A DNA stretch of 8,798 nucleotides, taken from NCBI GenBank assembly GCA_965371325.1, contig CBDUXZ010000055.1, forward strand, positions 1 through 8,798, written 5' to 3'. A program made the translations under genes and the position numbers. The DNA comes from CBDUXZ01 sp965371325 [NCBI: uncultured bacterium] (GTDB lineage Bacteria; JAUYMQ01). The notes beneath the pieces are model-generated. The model was not told where the DNA came from, did no database searches, and was given only the letters and a program-made list of their open reading frames with translations. Within the stretch, counting starts at the first letter, position 1; each line of letters begins with the position of its first letter. Below, in pieces: positions 1-5,473 of the stretch.

Positions 1-711
1 GGCGCGGGGCGGGTGCACGTACGCCAGGCTGTCGAGGCGAGCCTGCGGCGCCTCGAGACGGATTATGTGGATCTCTACCAGATTCACTGCTGGGACCGGA
101 GAACGCCGATTGAAGAGACCCTCTCCGTCTTCACGGACCTCATCCGTGAGGGGAAGGTGCGGCATATCGGTTGTTCGAATTTTGCGGCCTGGCATATCGA
201 GAAATCGGCTCGGGTAAGCGAGCGGGAGCATCTCGCGCCGTTCGTTTGCCTTCAGCCGCAGTACAGCCTGGTCATGCGCGACATCGAACGCGAGATTGTT
301 CCTGTCTGCCGGGAGGAGGGACTGGGTGTTATCCCCTGGAGCCCGCTCGGATCCGGCTTTCTCAGCGGGAAGTTCGACCGGTCTCAAAAGCCCCTCGACG
401 GAACGCGTCTGGCGGCCTGGGAAGACACGGCCAGGCGTCACATGACCGAGAAGAATTTCGGGCTGCTGGATCTGCTCCGTGAGAACGGGGAGGCGCGGGG
501 AAAGCCCGTGGCGGCGGTGGCGCTGAGATGGCTGATCCAGGCGCCGGGGGTGACGGCGCCCATTATCGGAGTGCGCACGCTGGAGCAACTCGAGCAGAAT
601 CTCCGCTCCACGGACTGGGCGCTGACGGGTGACGAGTGGGAGCGGATCGACGAGGCAAGCCGGGTTCCCGAGGGATACCCCTACCAGTTCATCCGCACCT
701 TCAACGATTAA
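1..711 (+). CDS. Aldo/keto reductase, 5' end missing (cut by window edge)
   Basis: Probable NAD(P)H-dependent cytosolic oxidoreductase that interconverts carbonyls and alcohols; the substrate cannot be told. The frame is open from base 1, and 236 codons are present before a TAA stop. The GTG at position 13 is internal, because the family motif around 'SLRRLETDYVDLYQIH' starts before it, so the true start lies outside the window. Visible landmarks are 'DLYQIH' carrying the catalytic histidine, 'GCSNF', 'QPQYSL', 'VIPWSPLGSGFLSGKF', and a C-terminal 'PIIGVRTLEQLEQNL' that matches the cofactor-binding segment of the family. The catalytic Asp, Tyr and Lys would be in the missing N-terminal third (members are usually about 310-340 residues). 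It is followed after 41 nt, containing a strong hairpin, by the small reductase at 753 on the same strand. Confidence 0.93.
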   Translation, partial: GAGRVHVRQAVEASLRRLETDYVDLYQIHCWDRRTPIEETLSVFTDLIREGKVRHIGCSNFAAWHIEKSARVSEREHLAPFVCLQPQYSLVMRDIEREIVPVCREEGLGVIPWSPLGSGFLSGKFDRSQKPLDGTRLAAWEDTARRHMTEKNFGLLDLLRENGEARGKPVAAVALRWLIQAPGVTAPIIGVRTLEQLEQNLRSTDWALTGDEWERIDEASRVPEGYPYQFIRTFND

Positions 712-736
712 ACTTTTGGGGTCAGACCCCGGAAGT
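712..736. repeat. Inverted repeat / hairpin directly after the aldo/keto reductase stop
   Basis: The core GGGGTCAGACCCC (718-730) is a perfect inverted repeat around a single A. The flanks ACTTTT (712-717) and GGAAGT (731-736) extend the stem in RNA through four Watson-Crick and two G-U pairs, giving an 11-bp stem with a 3-nt CAG loop. It begins at the base after the TAA stop. No T-tract follows on either strand, so it is not a textbook intrinsic terminator. It could be an RNA-stabilising 3' hairpin, a REP-like element, or a protein-binding site. I saw no second full copy in the window, but the core GTCAGAC recurs in the palindrome at 1879-1891. Confidence 0.6.
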
Positions 737-742
737 ATAGGG

Positions 743-747
743 GGAGG
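743..747 (+). promoter_or_regulatory. Ribosome binding site for the TTG-initiated reductase gene
   Basis: GGAGG with a 5-nt spacer to the TTG at 753. It decides the start of the DUF385-like gene in the absence of an ATG. Confidence 0.7.
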
Positions 748-752
748 TTGTT

Positions 753-1130
753 TTGGCGGGGAAGGGGAGAGGGACTGGTATAGACCTCGAAGCGCTCGAC
801 AAGCGGTGGCACGTGAGGATGACGACCATCGGGCGACGGAGCGGTAAGCCCCGGCGGGTGACCATCTGGTTCGCCTGCGAGGGCGGCAAGATCTATCTCG
901 CCGGGGGGAAGAAGGTTCCTCACTGGAGCAAGAACATCCGCAAGAACCCGGACCTTGAGCTGGAAATCGGCGGCGTGCGCTTCAAAGGGAAAGGCCGCGT
1001 CCTTGTGGGCGCGAAGCACACGGCGCATGTCCGTGAGCTCATGTTCATGAAGTATTTTCTCGCTAGAGTTTACGGCATTTTCGGCGGTTACAAGCACAGC
1101 GTGCCCGTTGAGATTGTCCCGATTATCTGA
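753..1130 (+). CDS. DUF385/Ddn-like deazaflavin-type nitroreductase family protein
   Basis: A 125-residue protein resembling the small split-barrel nitroreductase/quinone reductase family (PF04075), whose characterised members use reduced cofactor F420. The hallmark stretch is at residues 24-45: 'TTIGRRSGKPRRVTIWF' followed by 'GGKIYLAGG'. It continues with 'HWSKNIRKNPDLELEIGG', the usual 'W..N...NP...' signature. The start is TTG at 753, chosen because GGAGG at 743-747 sits 5 nt upstream and no ATG or GTG lies ahead of the conserved region. It is probably co-transcribed with the neighbours on both sides (41 nt after the reductase, 31 nt before the next start). Whether it uses F420, FMN or neither cannot be told from sequence. 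No signal peptide or membrane segment is visible. The family call is fairly firm, the substrate unknown. Confidence 0.82.
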   Translation: MAGKGRGTGIDLEALDKRWHVRMTTIGRRSGKPRRVTIWFACEGGKIYLAGGKKVPHWSKNIRKNPDLELEIGGVRFKGKGRVLVGAKHTAHVRELMFMKYFLARVYGIFGGYKHSVPVEIVPII

Positions 1131-1135
1131 TAATC
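1121..1135. repeat. Perfect palindrome overlapping the stop of the DUF385-like gene
   Basis: GATTATC-T-GATAATC, two 7-bp arms around a single T. It covers the last codons and the TGA stop (1128-1130) of the preceding gene. A 10-bp palindrome, CCGTCGACGG, follows at 1144-1153 and overlaps the ribosome binding site of the next gene. The AT-rich stem is weak as RNA; a protein-binding site or chance are both possible. Confidence 0.4.
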
Positions 1136-1161
1136 CCCCCGTCCCGTCGACGGAGCCAAAA

Positions 1162-1857
1162 ATGGATCCTCTTAACATCGCGACCTCCTACGCCGCGAGT
1201 GCCGCCCGGCTGGCATTCGGAATGAAGGCGTCCCCTCCGGCGAAGTACCCGAAGAAACCGCTGGAGCTTTACGAGTTCGAGGCCTGCCCCTTCTGCCGGA
1301 AGGTGCGCGAGGCGCTCACCGATCTCGATCTGGAGGCGAAAATATATCCCTGCCCGAGCGGTGGAAAGGTCTTTCGTCCGAAAGTTACGAAGATGGGAGG
1401 AAGGGCCTCTTTTCCATACCTGGTCGATTCCAACACCGGCGAGGCGCTGTATGAATCAGATGACATAATCCGGTATTTGTACGGCACCTACGGAAAGAGA
1501 TCGCCGCATCCGCTTCTCAGGATGGGGCCGATCACTCTGTTGACCTCACAACTGGCCTCCCTCGCCAGGCCCCTGTCCGGACGGTTCACCAGGAAATCAC
1601 GGAGGCCGCAAAAGCCGCTGGAGCTCTACAGCTTCGAGGCAAGCCCCTATTGTCGGATCGCGCGCGAGACTCTCTGCGAGCTGGAAATCCCCTACCTCTT
1701 ACATAACGTCGGAAAGGGAAGCCCCCGGCGGGACGCTTTCGTTGAGCGCTCCGGGAAGATGATGGTTCCTTATCTCGTCGATCCGAACAACGGGAAGGAA
1801 ATGTTCGAGTCGGCGGCTATCAGGTCATATCTCCTGGAAACCTACGCTGCTTCATGA
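1162..1857 (+). CDS. Tandem glutaredoxin-like / GST N-terminal domain protein
   Basis: A 231-residue protein with two copies of a thioredoxin-fold GST N-terminal domain. Copy 1 (about residues 32-110) has 'KPLELYEFEACPFC' with a CPFC motif at 42-45, then 'FPYLVD' with the expected cis-proline, then 'YESDDIIRYL'. Copy 2 (about 151-228) repeats the order as 'KPLELYSFEASPYC' with SPYC at 161-164, 'VPYLVD' and 'FESAAIRSYL'. A basic, partly hydrophobic linker joins them, and an alanine-rich, possibly amphipathic, stretch leads the protein. The start is ATG 1162 with CGGAG 6 nt upstream; a longer TTG start at 1108 would overlap the previous gene and adds nothing conserved. The two-domain layout matches a family known in cyanobacteria and plant plastids, annotated as GST-N domain or thioredoxin family proteins. 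The likely role is thiol redox chemistry or glutathione-linked detoxification; the substrate is unknown. Confidence 0.88.
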   Translation: MDPLNIATSYAASAARLAFGMKASPPAKYPKKPLELYEFEACPFCRKVREALTDLDLEAKIYPCPSGGKVFRPKVTKMGGRASFPYLVDSNTGEALYESDDIIRYLYGTYGKRSPHPLLRMGPITLLTSQLASLARPLSGRFTRKSRRPQKPLELYSFEASPYCRIARETLCELEIPYLLHNVGKGSPRRDAFVERSGKMMVPYLVDPNNGKEMFESAAIRSYLLETYAAS

Positions 1858-1875
1858 AACGGAGGCGTGAAGCCC

Positions 1876-1915
1876 CTGCCCGTCAGACGGGTGATCCTTT
1901 TCACTCACCGGGCAG
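1876..1915. terminator. Structured intergenic region between convergent genes, possible bidirectional terminator
   Basis: CTGCCCG (1876-1882) pairs with CGGGCAG (1909-1915). Inside it GGGTGA (1889-1894) can pair with TCACTC (1901-1906) around a TCCTTT loop. A mutually exclusive local hairpin, CCCGTCAGACGGG (1879-1891), is followed by a short CCTTTT tract on the plus strand. It lies between the ends of the tandem GST-N gene and the DUF309 gene, where termination from both sides is expected. The weak T-tract keeps the confidence modest. Confidence 0.4.
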
Positions 1916-1938
1916 AAGAACTACCTGCGCAACCTTTC

Positions 1939-2427
1939 TCATGCCCCCTCATCCTCGGAAAAGACCAGGCGGATAGGAACCGGCGCTCCGGTCTGCCGCT
2001 CAAAGGCGCTGCGCGCTCGGATGATGAAGGCGCTGACGTCAACGCCCATGCAGCGGCTCGGGGCGTCATTAAGATGCGCGATGCCCCGTCGGGCCAGCGC
2101 CTGTGCGGCGCCCTCGAACCCCTCGAGACGCTTCAGGTTCGCCGCGGCAATCTGGATCAATCCGCGGAAGAACTCTCCCTCGGGCGTCTCCCGGCCAAAG
2201 GCGTGCCAGAAGGCCTCGAAGATCTCGTGGCACTCCCAGAAGTAACCGTAGTTGTAGAGATCGACGCCGTAGAGGTAAGCCTCTGAGGAACGCCAACCGC
2301 CGGGACTGAAAGCCACCTGCGCGGGCGCGGGCTTTTCATACGAATGCCCCTCGGGATCCCGCCGCGGATGAAGCGACTTGCCTGGAAAGTAGCGGTAGCG
2401 CGGAAGCGGCGTGGCCGAATACCTTAT
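1939..2427 (-). CDS. DUF309 domain protein with apparent non-ATG start
   Basis: A DUF309-family protein of unknown function. Its core reads 'LYNYGYFWECHEIFEAFW' and continues with 'RGLIQIAAANLKRLEG', the helical signature of the family with its W-E-x-H-E motif. The frame stays open upstream of the GTG at 2316 to an in-frame TAA at 2442-2440. That extension encodes 'PLPRYRYFPGKSLHP' then 'RRDPEGHSYE', which looks like the conserved N-terminal segment of family members, so the protein almost certainly begins there. The extension contains no ATG, GTG or TTG in frame. An AGGAGG at 2440-2435 points to ATA at 2427 (spacing 7) or ATC at 2430 (spacing 4). From ATA the protein is 162 residues. GTG 2316 has no visible ribosome binding site and would lose the conserved segment. 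The gene stands alone, convergent with the GST-N gene and divergent from the LtaS-like gene. No function is assigned. Confidence 0.8.
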   Translation of the reverse strand: MRYSATPLPRYRYFPGKSLHPRRDPEGHSYEKPAPAQVAFSPGGWRSSEAYLYGVDLYNYGYFWECHEIFEAFWHAFGRETPEGEFFRGLIQIAAANLKRLEGFEGAAQALARRGIAHLNDAPSRCMGVDVSAFIIRARSAFERQTGAPVPIRLVFSEDEGA

Positions 2428-2434
2428 GATCCTG

Positions 2435-2440
2435 CCTCCT
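2435..2440 (-). promoter_or_regulatory. Strong Shine-Dalgarno fixing the DUF309 start
   Basis: On the minus strand AGGAGG precedes CAGG-ATC-ATA. It is the best ribosome binding site near this gene and supports initiation at ATA 2427 or ATC 2430 rather than at the GTG 111 nt further downstream. Confidence 0.65.
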
Positions 2441-2522
2441 TACCTTGCGCGATCGATGCCTGGAAGTCTAACATTCAGCCTGAAGTGATTTAAGAGAAGC
2501 ACGCCAGGATGTTCTTCCGACC

Positions 2523-2533
2523 GGAGTAACTCC
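2523..2533 (+). promoter_or_regulatory. Ribosome binding site inside a small inverted repeat
   Basis: GGAGT-A-ACTCC. The only Shine-Dalgarno-like sequence for the LtaS-like gene, GGAG at 2523-2526 (10 nt before the ATG), can pair with CTCC at 2530-2533 around a UAA loop, so part of the ribosome site could be hidden in the transcript. The stem is only 4-5 bp. The rest of the 94-nt divergent gap (2443-2536) shows no convincing promoter on either strand. Confidence 0.35.
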
Positions 2534-2536
2534 AGA

Positions 2537-4543
2537 ATGAAACCAGCACAAGCTCCGACAGGGAAGGCTTCCGCGCAAGGAAACTCCCCGGGTGGGGCAC
2601 AGAAGCGTTTCTCTCTGGCCATCGCGTGTCTGTCACTCACCGCCGCCGTTATCTCCCGTATCGTTCTTCCGGACAAACCGAATGTATGGGGCGTCATAGA
2701 CGATTTGTCTCTTTCCGCGATGGCGGCCGCCTTTCTGGGGCTTAGCTCGCTTCTGAGGAAGCCCCTGGGGGGTGTGCTCGGGTTGCTGGGTATTGCGTTC
2801 CTTTTTCTGCTCGGGTTCGTCAACGGATGGTATTTTGAGTTTTACCGCGGATTCATCGGGCCGACTTCCTGGGAGTTGCTTTTCGATCTCGGCGAGCTGG
2901 GAACCAACACGGAGGCGTTGTACTCACCCCTGAGTTTGGGCCTGGGCACCCTCGCGTTTGCGCTGTTTGGCTACGCGTTTATCGCCTCCGCGTGGCCGGA
3001 TTGGATGGCAAAGCTGAAGTTGGTCGCCCTCGCGGTAACGGCTGTGGTTGCGCTGCAAATCATCCACGGCTTCCTCCCATCCCGGCAATTCCATCACACG
3101 ACCGAGAGTTTCCTGCCGAGCCTCATCCGGGAAGCCATAGCAGGGCGGGGAGATAACAGTCCCTCCGGCCAACTCGTCCGGAAGGGCGCAACCGCAATCG
3201 AGAATTTGATGCCGGCGCGGAATGGCTGGCACAAGGTCGACGCGAACTACCCTCTCTTTCTCATGCCCGGTCCAAGGCCGGAGGGGCCGGAGAATCGTCT
3301 GAACGTGATTATGGTCGTGATGGAAGGCGTTCGGGCTTCAGAGATGGGGATCTATGGTAACGCCCGATCGGCCACTCCCGAGCTGGACCGGATCGCAAAA
3401 CAGGGACTCTTGGCGCGGCAATACTACAGCAACTCCACGCAGACGGTCAGGGCCGAAGTCAATCTTCTATGCGGCGTCTTTGATCGTCTGGGAGGGGCGC
3501 CGTTCTCCACGGGTGAAAAACCTTTTGACGCTATCTGCTTGCCGAACATCCTGAGGCGCCTCGGGTACGCGACATACTGGTTCCACGGCTATCGCCAATC
3601 CTTCTTCTCTCGCGACAAGTTCTTCCCGCGCCTCGGATTCGATCACATGCACGATATCAAATCATTCGGCGAACTGCCCCGTCCTCGAGAAGTCCTTGGG
3701 TGGGGTATCCGTGACCCCATCGTCCTGGACAAGGCGCTTTCCGTTCTGGAGAATGAAAGCCGCCCATTTTTTGCCGAGATAATGACTCTGTCGAACCATT
3801 TTCCGTTTATCTGGCGATGGGGAATCCCGTTTCCACCGACTCTCAGCGGAAATAACAAGGGGCTTTTCTACAACTATCGTCGCGGAATTTATTACACGGA
3901 TCACTCCGTCGGGCTGTTCTGGCGACAATTCAAGCAGAGCAAGCTGGCGGAGAATACGATCGTTATATTTGTCGGTGATCACGGAATCTGGACTTTCGAC
4001 CCGGGAAGGAAAGAGCAACTTGGTGATTTCAACCGGCACGAACAGTATTTCCGGGTACCGTTCATCGCGGTAGGCCCGGGTATCCAGCCCGAAACGATCG
4101 AGATTCCGCTTAGCCATGTGGATGTCCAACCGACGGTGCTTTCCTGGCTGGGTATCTACGAGCCAACGGCTACCATCGGCCGGGCATTTGCGGGACCGGA
4201 GCGAAACCTTGCGCCGAGGGGGGTTTTCACCCTTATCGAAAGGGGCTATGGCTACCGGAGAGGGGACACGTATTGCGTGCCAACCGGAAGGACGTGTTTC
4301 AAGGGGATGTTTCCCCTTTGCGCCAAGGGACAGAAACCTGGTTTCGGTCGCTCCTGCGTGAGCACCAAAGCGGATCCGCTGTTCGAGATCCTGAACGAAG
4401 AAAATGCCAGGGTCCTCCCGGCCTACGATCTGACAGAACCTGATCAACTCCTGGACTACACGCAGAGAGTGCTGGAGGACGCGGACTTCGTCCCTTCAAA
4501 CCATGAAGAGCAGCGCCACGATCCGGCGCGCAGGGTTCAATGA
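2537..4543 (+). CDS. LtaS-like membrane phosphoglycerol transferase / sulfatase-fold protein
   Basis: A 668-residue protein with an N-terminal membrane part (about five hydrophobic segments near residues 24-45, 56-72, 77-98, 128-151 and 160-178) and a large C-terminal catalytic domain expected outside the cytoplasmic membrane. This is the layout of lipoteichoic acid synthase and related enzymes of the alkaline phosphatase/sulfatase superfamily. Visible landmarks: 'NVIMVVMEGVRA' with metal-ligand Glu263; 'NSTQTVRAE', where Thr301 or Thr303 would be the nucleophile; 'WFHGYRQSFFSRDKFF'; 'SNHFPF' with His421; and 'VGDHG' with Asp481-His482. Family members transfer phosphoglycerol or phosphoethanolamine to envelope glycans or lipids. 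The acceptor here is unknown, and the likely Gram-negative-type host makes true lipoteichoic acid doubtful. Residues 580-607 hold four cysteines in an unusual tail. The start is ATG 2537; no other start precedes it in frame after the TGA at 2486. The gene is followed by a glycosyltransferase. Confidence 0.9.
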   Translation: MKPAQAPTGKASAQGNSPGGAQKRFSLAIACLSLTAAVISRIVLPDKPNVWGVIDDLSLSAMAAAFLGLSSLLRKPLGGVLGLLGIAFLFLLGFVNGWYFEFYRGFIGPTSWELLFDLGELGTNTEALYSPLSLGLGTLAFALFGYAFIASAWPDWMAKLKLVALAVTAVVALQIIHGFLPSRQFHHTTESFLPSLIREAIAGRGDNSPSGQLVRKGATAIENLMPARNGWHKVDANYPLFLMPGPRPEGPENRLNVIMVVMEGVRASEMGIYGNARSATPELDRIAKQGLLARQYYSNSTQTVRAEVNLLCGVFDRLGGAPFSTGEKPFDAICLPNILRRLGYATYWFHGYRQSFFSRDKFFPRLGFDHMHDIKSFGELPRPREVLGWGIRDPIVLDKALSVLENESRPFFAEIMTLSNHFPFIWRWGIPFPPTLSGNNKGLFYNYRRGIYYTDHSVGLFWRQFKQSKLAENTIVIFVGDHGIWTFDPGRKEQLGDFNRHEQYFRVPFIAVGPGIQPETIEIPLSHVDVQPTVLSWLGIYEPTATIGRAFAGPERNLAPRGVFTLIERGYGYRRGDTYCVPTGRTCFKGMFPLCAKGQKPGFGRSCVSTKADPLFEILNEENARVLPAYDLTEPDQLLDYTQRVLEDADFVPSNHEEQRHDPARRVQ

Positions 4544-4565
4544 CTGACAAACCGTTGGTTTCCAA

Positions 4566-5402
4566 TTGAAAAGCGAGCACGCCGGAAGCGGCAGGAGCAT
4601 CGGGAAAGAAGAGAAGACAAACTTGCCCCAACCCCGCACTGTCGCCCCCAACGGCTCCGAAGAACAGACCGTGTATATCGTGCTTCCTGCGCTTGATGAG
4701 GAGGCGCGGATCGGAACCCTTCTTGACCGGATCGAAGAGGTCATGTCCGGCGCCTCCCTCGTTTATCGGATAATCCTGGTCGACGATGGCAGCGCCGACG
4801 CCACCGCGACGATCGCGGATGAACGATCTTCACGGATTCCCGTCTCCGTGATCCGGCATCCCGCAAACCTCGGGCTCGGAGCGGCTATCCGCGACGGATT
4901 ATTCGAAGCGATCAGTCATGCGCGGGAGCAAGATGTGATCGTGACGATGGATGCCGACGATACGCAGCCGCCTGATCGAATCCCCGGGATGTTGGAGATG
5001 ATTCACAACGGTCACGACGTGGTAATTGCGTCCCGCTACCGGCCGGGCTCCCGCACCGTCGGAGTTCCCCCCGGCCGACGGGTATTGAGCTACATCGCGT
5101 CTCTGCTCTTCCGGATCTTCTTTCCCACGGCGGGTGTGCGGGACTATACATGCGGTTTCCGCGCCTATCGTCCTGAAGCGCTGCGGTCGGCCATCGCGAA
5201 TTATGGGGAAGGGTTTCTCAACCAGGACGGATTTCAATGTATGGTGGATACGCTGTTGAAGCTACGTAGGATGAATGTGGTGTTCGGGGAGGTCCCCTTC
5301 ATTCTTCGCTATGACTTGAAGGAGGGTGGAACGAAGATGAACGTTGTAAAAACGGTGCGAAAGACCCTTCTTCTGATGCTCCGAGCCGGGCTCTCACGGT
5401 GA
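4566..5402 (+). CDS. Family 2 glycosyltransferase, DPM1-like
   Basis: A 278-residue GT-A fold enzyme that probably moves a sugar from a nucleotide donor to a polyprenyl phosphate or other acceptor at the inner face of the membrane. Landmarks: 'VYIVLPALDEEARI' (36-49), 'ILVDDGSADAT' (70-80) with the donor-binding aspartates, 'NLGLGAAIRDGL', 'VTMDADDTQPPD' (126-137) with the metal-binding DxD, 'SRYRPGS' (156-162) and 'DYTCGFRAYRPEAL' (193-206). There is no C-terminal membrane domain, so it resembles the short dolichol-phosphate-mannose synthase type. The gene starts 22 nt after the LtaS-like stop and is very probably co-transcribed. The start is uncertain: TTG 4566 gives the longest form with no clear ribosome site, TTG 4623 follows a purine-rich GAAGAGAAG stretch, and GTG 4671 sits right at the domain edge. 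The first 35 residues look unconserved. Donor sugar unknown. Confidence 0.9.
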   Translation: MKSEHAGSGRSIGKEEKTNLPQPRTVAPNGSEEQTVYIVLPALDEEARIGTLLDRIEEVMSGASLVYRIILVDDGSADATATIADERSSRIPVSVIRHPANLGLGAAIRDGLFEAISHAREQDVIVTMDADDTQPPDRIPGMLEMIHNGHDVVIASRYRPGSRTVGVPPGRRVLSYIASLLFRIFFPTAGVRDYTCGFRAYRPEALRSAIANYGEGFLNQDGFQCMVDTLLKLRRMNVVFGEVPFILRYDLKEGGTKMNVVKTVRKTLLLMLRAGLSR

Positions 5403-5414
5403 TGGCGGCGGGCC

Positions 5415-5424
5415 TCACGCGTGA
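5415..5424. repeat. 10-bp palindrome in the convergent gap
   Basis: TCACGCGTGA, a perfect palindrome in the 71-nt gap between the glycosyltransferase stop (5402) and the hydrolase stop (5474). No intrinsic terminator with a T-tract was found in this gap on either strand. Confidence 0.35.
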
Positions 5425-5473
5425 ATGAGAACGAGACCCTCCTCCGCCCGGATCTCCCCGTGCAATTGACCCG

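Noticed and set aside
1144-1153. CCGTCGACGG palindrome upstream of the GST-N gene as an operator
   Set aside because: Ten-base palindromes of this composition are expected by chance in GC-rich DNA, and it sits inside an apparent operon.
708-1178. 156-codon minus-strand frame opposite the DUF385-like gene
   Set aside because: Shadow of the plus-strand gene, which has the nitroreductase signature and a ribosome site.
1867-2286. 139-codon plus-strand frame with a GGAGG just upstream of its GTG
   Set aside because: The spacing between GGAGG and GTG is only 1 nt, and it lies antisense to the well-supported DUF309 gene; the product is not family-like.
3662-4447. 261-codon minus-strand frame inside the LtaS-like gene
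   Set aside because: Entirely antisense to conserved catalytic motifs of the plus-strand gene, with no recognisable domain.
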